The notes: generated from the letters alone by a model not told the origin. 40,645 nt of DNA from Lachnospiraceae bacterium (GCA_017540605.1 JAFYAS010000054.1:1-40645), one strand, 5' to 3'. Shown: positions 26,998 to 36,375, counted from the first letter of the stretch. Numbers and translations: made by a program.

Positions 26998-28029
26998 ATG
27001 AGTACATTATTATCTGATTATTATTATGAACTTCCTGAGGAGCTTATCGCCCAGGATCCCCTTGAAAAGAGGGATTCATCAAGACTTATGGTTGTGGATA
27101 GAAGGACAGGAGCAGTAAGTCACAAGCATTTTCACGATATCATAGATTATCTGAATCCCGGAGATTGCCTTGTGATCAATGATACCAAGGTTATTCCGGC
27201 GCGACTTATAGGTGTAAAGCCTGATACAGGTGCTTCGGTAGAGGTTCTTTTGCTTAAGCGCCATGAGGAAAAGCTTTGGGAGGCAATCGTAAGACCAGGA
27301 AAAAAACTTCGCCCTGGGGCAAAAGTATCCTTTGGTGATGGGCTTTTGACAGGTGAGATAGTTGAGATTCTTAATGAGGGCAATCGTCTTGTCCGTTTCG
27401 AATACGAGGGAATATGGGAAGAGCTTCTTGACAAGCTTGGTCAGATGCCCCTTCCACCCTATATCACGCATAAATTAAAGGATAAGAATCGTTATCAGAC
27501 AGTTTATGCAAAGCACGAGGGCTCAGCAGCAGCCCCTACAGCCGGTCTACATTTTACGGAAGAGTTGCTTAAAAGGATTGAAGAAAAGGGTATCAGGATC
27601 GCAAGGGTGACACTTCATGTTGGACTTGGAACCTTCAGACCTGTAAAGGTTGACAATATTTTAGAACACCATATGCATTCTGAATATTATATGATCGACG
27701 AAGAGGCTGCAGGAATAATAAATAAGACTAAGGCATCAGGGGGGAGAGTGATCTCTGTAGGTACCACAAGTACCAGAACCCTTGAAACAGCAGGTCAGGC
27801 TGACGGCACCATAAAAGCATCAAGCGGAGATACGGATATCTTTATCTATCCGGGATACCAATTCAAGATAGTGGATGGATTGATCACGAATTTTCATTTG
27901 CCGGAATCTACACTTCTTATGCTTGTTTCGGCCTTTTCTGATAGGGAGAGGATCTTGAAGGTGTATGAAGAAGCGGTGAGGGAGAGATACCGATTCTTTA
28001 GCTTTGGAGATGCTATGTTTATTGTTTGA
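26998..28029 (+). CDS. queA: S-adenosylmethionine:tRNA ribosyltransferase-isomerase
   Basis: A 343-aa enzyme that transfers the ribosyl part of SAM to preQ1 in tRNA during queuosine synthesis. Family stretches are clear: [64 protein letters not shown] and YMIDEEAAG, ending [10 protein letters not shown]. Length is normal. The ATG is 1 nt after the upstream stop without a clear ribosome binding site, which suggests coupling. No other queuosine gene is in the window. Confidence 0.98.
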   Translation: MSTLLSDYYYELPEELIAQDPLEKRDSSRLMVVDRRTGAVSHKHFHDIIDYLNPGDCLVINDTKVIPARLIGVKPDTGASVEVLLLKRHEEKLWEAIVRPGKKLRPGAKVSFGDGLLTGEIVEILNEGNRLVRFEYEGIWEELLDKLGQMPLPPYITHKLKDKNRYQTVYAKHEGSAAAPTAGLHFTEELLKRIEEKGIRIARVTLHVGLGTFRPVKVDNILEHHMHSEYYMIDEEAAGIINKTKASGGRVISVGTTSTRTLETAGQADGTIKASSGDTDIFIYPGYQFKIVDGLITNFHLPESTLLMLVSAFSDRERILKVYEEAVRERYRFFSFGDAMFIV

Positions 28030-28044
28030 TGGTCAGTTTTTTTG

Positions 28045-28073
28045 TTGATTTACATTTCATAATCAGTTATAAT
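28045..28073 (+). promoter_or_regulatory. Promoter of the degV gene
   Basis: TTGATT (28045-28050), 17-nt spacer, TATAAT (28068-28073). It lies between the queA stop and the DegV start. Confidence 0.75.
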
Positions 28074-28119
28074 GTCGTAGGTGTACATACTTACATACAT
28101 TTACTTACGGAGAAAAAAG

Positions 28120-28995
28120 ATGAGCTATTCTATTTACATTGACGTTTCACTGGATATAAAGCCTGAGTATCTTGAACAGTACGATATCAAGCTTATTCCC
28201 ATGCATATCCAGATCGGTGAAGAGGAGTCTATGTTCGATCATATCATGACGGACGAAGAGCTTAAGACCTTCTACAAGCGTATCGCTGACGGCGAGGTTG
28301 CAAAGACCAGCCAGATCACTCCCAATCATTATGAAGAGATATTTACTGAAGATTTAAAGGCCGGAAAGGATATACTATACATTGCACTATCCAGTGGTTT
28401 GAGTAATACCTATTCTTCGTCACTTCTTGCATCCCAGAATCTTATGGAGGAATATCCTGACAGAAAGATCGAGACCATTGATTCCTTGTCTGCTACAGGC
28501 GGTATGGGACTTATTGTACTTCTTGCTGCAAGAAACAGGGAGACAGGCATGAGTGTAACTGAGAATGCTGATATGATAAGGAAGAATGTATTGAATGTTA
28601 CTCATTGGTTTATGGTAGAGGATCTGATGTTCTTAAAGAGAGGTGGAAGGATTTCTGCTACTACAGCTATAGTAGGTAGCGCCCTCAATGTTAAGCCTGT
28701 GCTTACTATCAAGGATGACGGAAAGCTTGAAAGTATTTCAAAGCAGAGAGGAACCAACAAGACACTTAAGTATCTCGGTGATCTTTATGAGAAGTCAGTG
28801 GATAAGACACTTGGCGATGACGTGATCATAGCCCATGCTGATTGTATAGATAAGGCAGAGACTTTGAAGAATAGGGTACTTGAGGTTACACCCAATGCAA
28901 AGGTGCAGATCTGTATGCTGAGTCCTATCATAGGTTCCCATGTTGGTCCCGGAATGGTAGCTATCACGCATTTTGGTGGAAGAAATTATACGTAA
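28120..28995 (+). CDS. DegV family fatty-acid-binding protein
   Basis: A 291-aa cytoplasmic protein. Start 28120 follows CGGAGA; the longer frame from GTG 28081 lacks a site. The DegV signature regions are visible: YSIYIDVSLDIKPEYL at the N-terminus, TSQITPNHYEEIF, DSLSATGGMGLIVLLAA in the middle and LKRGGRISATTAIVGSALNV. DegV proteins bind one fatty acid in a deep cleft; in Firmicutes the related FakB feeds fatty acids to the kinase FakA. No fakA is nearby. The final part (GSHVGPGMVAITHFGG) completes the family fold. Confidence 0.95.
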   Translation: MSYSIYIDVSLDIKPEYLEQYDIKLIPMHIQIGEEESMFDHIMTDEELKTFYKRIADGEVAKTSQITPNHYEEIFTEDLKAGKDILYIALSSGLSNTYSSSLLASQNLMEEYPDRKIETIDSLSATGGMGLIVLLAARNRETGMSVTENADMIRKNVLNVTHWFMVEDLMFLKRGGRISATTAIVGSALNVKPVLTIKDDGKLESISKQRGTNKTLKYLGDLYEKSVDKTLGDDVIIAHADCIDKAETLKNRVLEVTPNAKVQICMLSPIIGSHVGPGMVAITHFGGRNYT

Positions 28996-29004
28996 AATGA
29001 TATC

Positions 29005-29062
29005 ATATAACCTGTAGCAACCGGCTATTGACGATTGGCTTGCTATGGGTTATATTTTTTTA
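29005..29062 (+). terminator. Terminator after degV
   Basis: ATATAACC (29005-29012) and TAGCAA (29015-29020) pair with TTGCTA (29040-29045) and GGTTATAT (29048-29055), followed by seven T. The next promoter lies inside its 3' half. Confidence 0.85.
29028..29056 (+). promoter_or_regulatory. Promoter nested in the upstream terminator
   Basis: TTGACG (29028-29033), 17-nt spacer, TATATT (29051-29056). The spacer and -10 box coincide with the 3' arm of the terminator, so RNA started here cannot form that hairpin. Confidence 0.65.
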
Positions 29063-29097
29063 TATAGGTGTTGTTTCGGAGATTAAAGGAGGATAAT

Positions 29098-30339
29098 ATG
29101 TCGAAAGTAAAGAGCTTTGTAGCATATTTATTGGTTTTTGTCCTGATGATTACCGCAATTCCTGGTGATCAGGCATTGGCAAAGGTGAAACTTAACAAGT
29201 CTAAAACTACTATAAAGGTAGGTGACACCCTAAAGCTTACGGTAAAGGGCACAAAAAAGAAGATCACCTGGAAAAGCTCTGACAAGAAGGTATGTATTGT
29301 CAGCAATAAGGGTGTTGTAAAGGCGAAAAAAGTCGGTAAGGCTGTTATTACCGCAAAGTATGGTAAGAAGAGTGTCAAGTGCATCATTACTGTAAAAAAG
29401 AAGACTGTAGCTACTCCCAAAACCTCCGACCAGGATCAAAATCAAGAGCAAGATACAGAAAAAAAGACAGACACCAAGGATTCGACAACTGAAGAGCAGA
29501 AACCTAAAACCACCGAGGATAAAACAGAGACCAAGAAAACCGAAACTAAGGATTCCTCTACTGAAAAGCCTGCTGATAAGCATACTCACAACTATGTTGC
29601 TACAGTAACCAAGGAGGCAACCTGTAAAGAGGCAGGCGTAAAGACTTTTACTTGTAGCATATGTGGAGACAGCTACACTGAGAGCATAAAGAAACTCAAT
29701 ACCCACAGTTATGTGGAAACCGTTACAAAGGAGCCTACCTGCAAGGAAGGTGGAGTGAAGACATATACCTGTAGTGTATGTAATGCAACTTATACTGAAT
29801 CTCTCACTAAGGTAGGACATTCATTTATTGATACAGTTGTTCCTGCAACCAAAGAGGGCAAGGGTTATACCTTACATAAGTGTAAATGGTGCGATGAAAG
29901 CACAAAGGATACTTATGTTGATTACAATCCGACAGCTGAGCAGGTCTACAATGATCTTATCGCTATGAAGAAGGATTATCCTGAGGGAATGAGTTGGACC
30001 AATTCGAATACTTATGATTGGCATGCTGATCCACAATATTCATATATTACCGGAGGAGGATGTGCAGGCTTTGCCTTTCTTATGAGCGACGCAGCTTTCG
30101 GATATCTGCCTGCAAGAAAGCTTACTGATTTTACCAAGGTTAGGGCCGGAGATATTATGAGGATACAAAATAGTAGCGGTGGAGAACATTCGGTCATAGT
30201 TCTCAAAGTAAATGAGAACAGCTTCACAGTGGCAGAGGGGAACTATAACAAGTCTATCCATTGGGGAAGAGAGATCAAGAAGTCATATGTTACAACAGAG
30301 GGTAAGGGATTTTATTATTACACAAGATATCCTGAATAA
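29098..30339 (+). CDS. Exported CHAP/NlpC-like cysteine hydrolase with Ig-like and CxxC-repeat domains
   Basis: A 413-aa secreted protein. Start 29098 follows AAAGGAGG. A signal peptide (about 1-28, ending ALA) is followed by a bacterial Ig-like (Big2) domain (about 30-102; ITWKSSDKKVCIVSNKGVV), a Lys/Thr/Glu/Asp linker (about 103-160) and two cysteine modules (HNYVATVTKEATC...CSICG and HSYVETVTKEPTC...CSVCN). The last ~130 residues look like a papain-fold amidase: C322 in GGCAGFAF, H364 in GEHSVIVL, and E380/N382 in VAEGNYN. Such domains usually cut peptidoglycan stem peptides. The next gene, 34 nt on, shares the cysteine modules and may be cotranscribed. Confidence 0.9.
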   Translation: MSKVKSFVAYLLVFVLMITAIPGDQALAKVKLNKSKTTIKVGDTLKLTVKGTKKKITWKSSDKKVCIVSNKGVVKAKKVGKAVITAKYGKKSVKCIITVKKKTVATPKTSDQDQNQEQDTEKKTDTKDSTTEEQKPKTTEDKTETKKTETKDSSTEKPADKHTHNYVATVTKEATCKEAGVKTFTCSICGDSYTESIKKLNTHSYVETVTKEPTCKEGGVKTYTCSVCNATYTESLTKVGHSFIDTVVPATKEGKGYTLHKCKWCDESTKDTYVDYNPTAEQVYNDLIAMKKDYPEGMSWTNSNTYDWHADPQYSYITGGGCAGFAFLMSDAAFGYLPARKLTDFTKVRAGDIMRIQNSSGGEHSVIVLKVNENSFTVAEGNYNKSIHWGREIKKSYVTTEGKGFYYYTRYPE

Positions 30340-30373
30340 GGTGCACAAGTAATAATTAAGGAGAGGTCAGTAT

Positions 30374-33300
30374 ATGATTCGAGCAAAAAAACTATTTATC
30401 TTTATTATGGCGGGGGTAATATCATTTTCCGGTATATCTGTGCCGGCTACATTGAGGGCTGATGCGACGGATGTGCCGGTTTATGAAACAAATGTGGAAG
30501 AAGCATCTTCCGGTAATATTATGATCGGTGTTCCCGGAACACTTTATTCTACAACTGAGAATGAAATGCTCACACTAATGAATTCCGTGAGGAAGGAAGC
30601 CTATGATGAGAAACTGGAATATCCCATCGGATCAGGAAAGCATTTGGGCGTAGATTATGAATACACACCGTTAAAATGGTCTTCTGCTCTCGAAAAGGCT
30701 GCAAGGATGAGAGCTGTTGATGTCTGCTTTACTGCGGGGCATTCAAGACCCAGCGGAAGTTCAATCTGGTTTAATGTAGATGGTGTTTATTCAAATGGAG
30801 AAGTGATCGCTTGGAATTCAAGTGTGTTGAATGGAATAAAAAATCCAAGCAATTCATCAGACAGTGGTAGCTGGTATTCTGAGAAAGCATATTATCTTCA
30901 ACAGATCAAGGGAGAAAATATGAGTGCTGTGATCGGACATTATGAGGCAATGATCAAGCCTGAAAACAAATATGTCGGATTGTCTGCATTTAAGCCGGAC
31001 TATGGAATAGGCTATCTTAATTCTTGGCTAACCGTTGTTGGAAGGTTTTCTCAAAGTTCGACAAGTCTTGATCAGACTTTTAATGGTTGGGACGGAGAGT
31101 GTGTTCACAAGGTAGAGGTAAAGGCCAATACAGCATCATTATCTATTGTTGGAGATAATGCTATATATGCCGGGGAGTCACGTAATTACGATATAGATGT
31201 AAATGTCAAAACCTCTTCGGGATATGGGGCAGAGCATTGTAAGCTTTATACTGCCGGCTCTTGGTCATCCTCTGATTCATCTGTATTTACTGTTAATTCG
31301 AGTTCGGGTCGGATTACTGCAAAAGGAGTAGGAAGTGCGGAGCTTACTTATACATTGACATCCGGAAACACAACACTTACTGCGAATAAAACAATTATTG
31401 TTTTGCCGACCGGTGTAGATGTGGTAGAGCTTGTCAACCCTGAAACAATCACAGTAAACACAGGCACGAAGCCTGATATGCCTAAAACAGTAAAGGCATT
31501 GCTTTCAAATGGCAATTATATTGATGTGGATGTTATATGGGATGATATTCCCAATGACTATCAGAATTCCAAGTCGTATAGTTATTGGCAAGAGACAACT
31601 TTCAATGTTAAGGGTGTCTTTCAGACTTATGAGGTATATCAACCAATTCATGTAATACCGCAGATAGATCGTTTTATATTGGAATACGATACTGTTACGG
31701 TGAATTCAGGAACTAAGCCGACATATCCTAAAGCAACAAAGATATATCTGACTAATGGAGTATATTATTCAAATCAAACTCTTACTTGGGCAGATAATGA
31801 TTTGTATAATAACAGAGAGGGAGGAACCCATGAGATAGAGGGTACGTTTAGTTTCAATAATACAAAAAAGGCAAAGGTTACTCTCATCGTCAATCCTATG
31901 ACCAAAAAATCAACAACTGTAAACACTGCTGATATCACCATCGTATCAGGGACTGCGCCGGTTCTCCCGAAAGCTATAGTTACCTGGGCTGATAATGTTG
32001 AAACCGAGGAAGATATCACCTGGGTTAAAGATGATGATTTTATAAACGGATATAAGAAGCCTGCCGGATACACTTATACAGTAACCGGTTCCTATGGCGG
32101 TAAGACTTACACTATCAATGTTAAGGTAGTGAATTGCTTACACCAGCATTTGACAACACATCAGGCAAAAACTCCGACATGTGTGGCAGATGGCAATATT
32201 CTATACTATAGCTGTGACGATTGTGATATGCTTTTTTCAGATGATACTGCAACAACAGCTGTTAGTCTTGCGGCTGTCACCAGAGGAAAAACAGGACATC
32301 AATTTGGTACTCCCACATATACATGGAAGAATACACCCACGGTTTCATGTCATGGAGTTTCTGCATGTACCAATACAGGATGTACAGAGAAGATAACTGA
32401 GGATGCGAACATTACAAGCGTAGTTGCAAAGACCGCAACCTGCACAGAGGTCGGAAGTACAAAATATACAGCAGCCTTTACTGATTCACATTTTTCCACT
32501 CAGAACAAAACCTATGACGATATTGATGCAACCGGTCATAGTTATTCTGAGCCTAAGTATACTTGGAGCGAGAATGGAAAAAGCTGTGTGGCTGAGTGTG
32601 TATGCGGGAATGATACTACACATATTCAGAAGGAAATCGGTACTATCACTTCAAAAGTAAAGAGTGATTCAACCTGCATCAAGATGGGAACAACTGAATA
32701 TACGGCAGCATTTACAAATAAACCTTTTGTAAGTCAGACAAAGGATGTGGAAGATATTCCGAAGAAACCTCACTCGGGTGGAACAGCAACCTGTACGAAA
32801 CGAGCAGTCTGTAGCTATTGCCATACTGAGTATGGTGCGGTTGATCCTGACAATCATGTAAATACAATATGTGTAAATAAAAAGAAAAAAACCTGCACCG
32901 AAGCAGGATATTCAGGAGATATACGGTGTGCTGATTGTGATAAGCTACTTTCAACCGGTGAAACAGATCTGCCTGAGGGACATAATTTTTCTGCATGGAA
33001 AACTGTAAGGAAACCCTCCGAAACCCAAGCCGGTTTAAAGCAAAGAATTTGCACAGAATGTGGCGAGACAGAGGAAGAAATTATTGCGATGTCTCCACAG
33101 ACAACGAAGGAAGATGAAAGTGATACGGAAACTCCAATCGACAAAACAGATGATGACATAGATGTTGAAGATGATCCTTTTGACGAAGAATCAGAAGACA
33201 CAGACGAAGAGCTCGAAGATGAGGAAACCGGTGCGACCTATGTAGTTCTCAAAACCAAGGATGGAAGTCCGGAAGTATCATTTGATGGATGCTCTAAGGA

Positions 33301-33919
33301 ACAGAGCAAGGTTGAGATTCTTTCAAAGGTCGAGATAAATGGCGTAACCTACAAGATAACATCTGTATCATCAGAGGCATTTAAGGGTGATACAAAGCTT
33401 ATATCTGTGAAGGTAGGAGACAATATCGAGACTATAGCAGAAAGCGCATTTGAGGATTGTAAGAATCTGACAACCGTTACTCTTGGTAAGAATGTAACGA
33501 CTATTGGTGATGATGCATTCAATGGCTGTAAAAAACTTAAGAAAGTGAAGCTTCCTGCCAAGGTTACATCTATCGGAGAAGATGCCTTTAGGGACTGCAA
33601 GAAACTTACAACAATAACTATTGGCGCTAAGGTCAAAGACATACGCGATAATGCATTTAGAGGATGTACAGCTCTGAAAAAGATCATCATTCCTGCAAAA
33701 GTAAAGAGACTTGGTGCCTTCATATTTGCCAATAATAAAGCCTTAAGAACGATTGTGATCAAAACCAAAAAACTGACAGCAAAAACTGTTGATCCAAATG
33801 CTTTTAAGGGAGTATCAAACAAAGTGACGATCAAGGTTCCAAAGGAAAAGCTAAAGTTCTATACAACGCTCTTTAGAAAAAAGGGCTTGTCAGCCAAGGT
33901 AAAGATCAAAAAGAATTGA
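30374..33919 (+). CDS. Large exported CAP-domain protein with Ig-like, CxxC and leucine-rich repeats
   Basis: An 1,181-aa surface protein. AAGGAGAGG precedes the ATG. The signal peptide covers about residues 1-30. A CAP (SCP/PR1-like) domain at about 55-235 includes LKWSSALEKAARMRAVD and FTAGHSRPSG. A Big2-type domain follows (about 250-345), then three related Ig-like repeats (about 349-585) with the shared pattern TVNTGTKPxxPK. Residues about 586-905 carry several HSY/CxxC modules (CTNTGC, CSYCHTEYG, CADCDKLL, CTECGETEEE). An acidic linker (about 915-955) leads to five to six BspA-like leucine-rich repeats (about 985-1,130; TIGDDAFNGCKKLKKVKL) and a basic tail. No LPxTG or membrane anchor is seen, so it is secreted or held by its repeats. 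Function in adhesion or substrate binding is inference. Confidence 0.92.
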   Translation: MIRAKKLFIFIMAGVISFSGISVPATLRADATDVPVYETNVEEASSGNIMIGVPGTLYSTTENEMLTLMNSVRKEAYDEKLEYPIGSGKHLGVDYEYTPLKWSSALEKAARMRAVDVCFTAGHSRPSGSSIWFNVDGVYSNGEVIAWNSSVLNGIKNPSNSSDSGSWYSEKAYYLQQIKGENMSAVIGHYEAMIKPENKYVGLSAFKPDYGIGYLNSWLTVVGRFSQSSTSLDQTFNGWDGECVHKVEVKANTASLSIVGDNAIYAGESRNYDIDVNVKTSSGYGAEHCKLYTAGSWSSSDSSVFTVNSSSGRITAKGVGSAELTYTLTSGNTTLTANKTIIVLPTGVDVVELVNPETITVNTGTKPDMPKTVKALLSNGNYIDVDVIWDDIPNDYQNSKSYSYWQETTFNVKGVFQTYEVYQPIHVIPQIDRFILEYDTVTVNSGTKPTYPKATKIYLTNGVYYSNQTLTWADNDLYNNREGGTHEIEGTFSFNNTKKAKVTLIVNPMTKKSTTVNTADITIVSGTAPVLPKAIVTWADNVETEEDITWVKDDDFINGYKKPAGYTYTVTGSYGGKTYTINVKVVNCLHQHLTTHQAKTPTCVADGNILYYSCDDCDMLFSDDTATTAVSLAAVTRGKTGHQFGTPTYTWKNTPTVSCHGVSACTNTGCTEKITEDANITSVVAKTATCTEVGSTKYTAAFTDSHFSTQNKTYDDIDATGHSYSEPKYTWSENGKSCVAECVCGNDTTHIQKEIGTITSKVKSDSTCIKMGTTEYTAAFTNKPFVSQTKDVEDIPKKPHSGGTATCTKRAVCSYCHTEYGAVDPDNHVNTICVNKKKKTCTEAGYSGDIRCADCDKLLSTGETDLPEGHNFSAWKTVRKPSETQAGLKQRICTECGETEEEIIAMSPQTTKEDESDTETPIDKTDDDIDVEDDPFDEESEDTDEELEDEETGATYVVLKTKDGSPEVSFDGCSKEQSKVEILSKVEINGVTYKITSVSSEAFKGDTKLISVKVGDNIETIAESAFEDCKNLTTVTLGKNVTTIGDDAFNGCKKLKKVKLPAKVTSIGEDAFRDCKKLTTITIGAKVKDIRDNAFRGCTALKKIIIPAKVKRLGAFIFANNKALRTIVIKTKKLTAKTVDPNAFKGVSNKVTIKVPKEKLKFYTTLFRKKGLSAKVKIKKN

Positions 33920-33937
33920 GAAGATATATATTTTCTC

Positions 33938-33966
33938 TTGTAATTTTACTTAATAATGATTATACT
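33938..33966 (+). promoter_or_regulatory. purC promoter abutting the upstream terminator
   Basis: TTGTAA (33938-33943), 17-nt spacer, TATACT (33961-33966). The -10 box ends one base before the terminator stem. A start about 7 nt downstream (near 33973) would fall inside the 5' arm of that stem. Confidence 0.65.
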
Positions 33967-34004
33967 AAGTGTGTTTCGATTTTCTCGAAGCACACTTTTT
34001 TTAT
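33967..34004 (+). terminator. Terminator of the CAP-domain gene
   Basis: AAGTGTGTTTCGA (33967-33979) pairs with TCGAAGCACACTT (33985-33997) over 13 positions with one G-U pair, loop TTTTC, then a T-run and TTATTTT. It lies just before the purC ribosome binding site. Confidence 0.85.
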
Positions 34005-34020
34005 TTTAAGGAGAATCATT

Positions 34021-34893
34021 ATGCAGGAATTCAGTCCGGTAAAGGAAGGCAAGGTCAGAGAGATATATGATGTAGGCGAGAATCTTATCATGGTTGCTAC
34101 TGACAGAATATCAGCCTTCGATGTTATCTTGAAGAACAAAATAGTTAAGAAGGGTGAGGTTCTTACCCGTATGTCTAAGTTCTGGTTTGATCTGACAAAG
34201 GACATACTTCCCAATCACATGGTAAGCATGGATGTAAAGGATATGCCTGAGTATTTCCAGAATGAGAACTTTGATGGCAACAGTATGCTTTGTAAGAAGC
34301 TTACCATGCTTCCTATCGAGTGTATCGTCAGAGGTTATATCACTGGAAGCGGTTGGGCAAGCTACAAGGAGAATGGTACTGTATGTGGCATCAAGCTTCC
34401 GGAAGGTTTAAAGGAATGTGACAAGCTCCCTGAGCCGATATACACCCCCAGTACAAAGGCTGAGATTGGAGATCATGATGAGAATATCAGCTATGAGAAG
34501 AGTATAGAGGTTCTTGAGAAGCAGTTCCCCGGACATGGTGAGGAATATGCCAAGAAACTTTCTGATTATACTATAGCACTTTACAAGAAATGTGCAGATT
34601 ATGCACTTACAAAGGGTATCATCATTGCAGATACCAAGTTTGAGTTTGGACTTGACGAGAATGGTGAGATAGTACTTGGAGATGAGATGCTTACTCCGGA
34701 CAGCAGCCGTTTCTGGCCTGTAGAAGGCTATGAGCCTGGAAAGAGCCAACCTTCATTTGATAAGCAGTTCGTAAGAGACTGGCTGAAGGCCAATCCCGAA
34801 AGCGATTACAATCTTCCTCAGGAGGTCATTGATAAGACAATCGATAAATACAAGGAAGCATATTTCTTACTTACAGGTGAGAAGATACAGTAA
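34021..34893 (+). CDS. purC: Phosphoribosylaminoimidazole-succinocarboxamide synthase (SAICAR synthetase)
   Basis: A 290-aa cytoplasmic enzyme that joins CAIR and aspartate with ATP in purine synthesis. Start 34021 follows AAGGAG (34008-34013) by 7 nt. Family stretches are KEGKVREIYDVGENLIMVAT (ATP site), DRISAFDVIL, PIECIVRGYITGSGWASY, GDHDENISYE, IIADTKFEFG and DEMLTPDSSRFW. Length matches the long form seen in clostridia. No other purine gene is adjacent, so it is a stand-alone unit with its own promoter and terminator. Confidence 0.98.
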   Translation: MQEFSPVKEGKVREIYDVGENLIMVATDRISAFDVILKNKIVKKGEVLTRMSKFWFDLTKDILPNHMVSMDVKDMPEYFQNENFDGNSMLCKKLTMLPIECIVRGYITGSGWASYKENGTVCGIKLPEGLKECDKLPEPIYTPSTKAEIGDHDENISYEKSIEVLEKQFPGHGEEYAKKLSDYTIALYKKCADYALTKGIIIADTKFEFGLDENGEIVLGDEMLTPDSSRFWPVEGYEPGKSQPSFDKQFVRDWLKANPESDYNLPQEVIDKTIDKYKEAYFLLTGEKIQ

Positions 34894-34898
34894 AATAA

Positions 34899-34935
34899 AA
34901 GGTCAGGGTGCATCGCACCCTGACCTTGCTTTTTT
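34899..34935. terminator. Bidirectional terminator between purC and metY
   Basis: AAGGTCAGGGTGC (34899-34911) and GCACCCTGACCTT (34915-34927) are exact complements around ATC, followed by GCTTTTTT. An A-rich tract (AAAATAAAA) on the left gives a T-run on the minus strand, so it can serve both convergent genes. Confidence 0.9.
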
Positions 34936-34999
34936 AATCCTGATCTACGGCCATTCTTATGTCTTTTCTTTCCTTCTCTTTCATAAGATTCACCTACTT

Positions 35000-36283
35000 T
35001 TAAATAGCCTCAAATGCCTGACTGATATCATTTATAAGATCTTCCTTACCCTCAAGACCGCAAGAGATACGGATAAGTCCTGCAGGTATTCCTGCTGCCT
35101 CAAGCTGCTCGTCGGTAAGCTGTCTGTGAGTAGATGTAGCGGGATTTAGGCAACAGCTCCTTGCATCTGCAACATGAGTCTCGATAGCGCAGATCTGAAG
35201 TGCACCCATGAATTTTTCTGCAGCAGGTCTTCCACCCTTGATACAGAATGATACAACTCCGCAACCACCGTTCGGAAGATATTTCTTTGCAAGGTCGTGA
35301 TATTTGTCACCGGGAAGACCGGGATAAGTAACGTATTCAACCTTTTCATGATTCTTTAAGAACTCTGCAACAGCCTGTCCGTTTTCTACATGCTTAGGCA
35401 TACGCACATGAAGCGATTCAAGTCCGAGATTTAAAAGAAATGCATTTTGGGGTGACTGTATGCAGCCAAAGTCTCTCATAAGCTGAGCGGTAGCCTTGGT
35501 GATAAATGCACCCTCCTTGCCAAACTTCTCTGCATATACGATACCGTGATATGAATCATCAGGAGTGGTAAGTCCGGGGAACTTGTCAGCATGAGCCATC
35601 CAATCGAAACGACCCGCATCTACGATAGCACCGCCCACAGCAGCACCGTGTCCATCCATATATTTGGTGGTGGAGTGAGTTACGATATCTGCACCCCATT
35701 CGATGGGACGGCAATTTACGGGAGTGGGGAAGGTGTTGTCAATGATCAGGGGAACGCCGTGAGCATGAGCAGCCTTCGCAAACTTATCTATATCTAAAAC
35801 TGAAAGGGCAGGGTTGGCGATGGTCTCACCAAATACCAGCTTTGTATTCTCTTTAAATGCAGCATTCAGTTCATCCTCTGTGCAGTCAGGTGAAACAAAG
35901 GTGGTTTCGATGCCCATCTTTGCCATAGTGACAGCGATAAGGTTGAAGGTTCCGCCGTAAATGCTTGAAGAAACTACCATGTGTCCTCCTGCCTCGCAGA
36001 TATTGAACATTGCGAAGAAGTTGGCAGCCTGTCCAGAAGAGGTGAGCATAGCCATAGAGCCACCCTCAAGATTTCTGATCTTGGCTGCAACGATGTCATT
36101 GGTAGGATTTTGAAGTCTGGTGTAGAAATATCCTGATGCCTCCAGATCAAAGAGCTTGCCCATCTCAGCACTTGAGTCATACTTAAATGTTGTAGATTGG
36201 AATATAGGAACCTGTCTGGGTTCTCCGTTGGTAGGGCGATAGCCTGCCTGTACGCATCTTGTGTCCATAGTAATACTTGCCAT
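35000..36283 (-). CDS. metY: O-acetylhomoserine sulfhydrylase (aminocarboxypropyltransferase)
   Basis: A 427-aa PLP enzyme of the Cys/Met metabolism family that makes homocysteine or methionine from O-acetylhomoserine and sulfide or methanethiol. Start at 36283 is preceded by AAAGGAG on the minus strand. Key stretches are SGYFYTRLQNPTNDIVAAK, the PLP-contact SSGQAANFFA, D182 in LIIDNTF, and the PLP lysine K207 in HSTTKYMDGHG. Length and the FETRCVQAGY-like N-terminus (TMDTRCVQAGY) fit the MetY branch rather than cystathionine gamma-synthase. It has its own promoter and a structured leader, and lies downstream of the AraC gene in the same direction. Confidence 0.96.
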   Translation of the reverse strand: MASITMDTRCVQAGYRPTNGEPRQVPIFQSTTFKYDSSAEMGKLFDLEASGYFYTRLQNPTNDIVAAKIRNLEGGSMAMLTSSGQAANFFAMFNICEAGGHMVVSSSIYGGTFNLIAVTMAKMGIETTFVSPDCTEDELNAAFKENTKLVFGETIANPALSVLDIDKFAKAAHAHGVPLIIDNTFPTPVNCRPIEWGADIVTHSTTKYMDGHGAAVGGAIVDAGRFDWMAHADKFPGLTTPDDSYHGIVYAEKFGKEGAFITKATAQLMRDFGCIQSPQNAFLLNLGLESLHVRMPKHVENGQAVAEFLKNHEKVEYVTYPGLPGDKYHDLAKKYLPNGGCGVVSFCIKGGRPAAEKFMGALQICAIETHVADARSCCLNPATSTHRQLTDEQLEAAGIPAGLIRISCGLEGKEDLINDISQAFEAI

Positions 36284-36309
36284 TTCTTTTCTCCTTTGAT
36301 AGAAAAATT

Positions 36310-36375
36310 GTAACCGTTTCTAAAGCTTTAATAGGTTACTAAAGATTTGCGATTGTTGGAATGCACCAACCCGCA
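36310..36375 (-). promoter_or_regulatory. Structured leader of metY
   Basis: On the minus strand two hairpins lie between the promoter and the gene: TGCG..GTTGG/CCAAC..CGCA (36348-36375) and GTAACC/GGTTAC (36310-36339) around a TAAAGCTTTA palindrome, followed by AATTTTTCT. The second resembles a weak terminator. I do not see the conserved core of the common SAM-I riboswitch. Confidence 0.4.
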
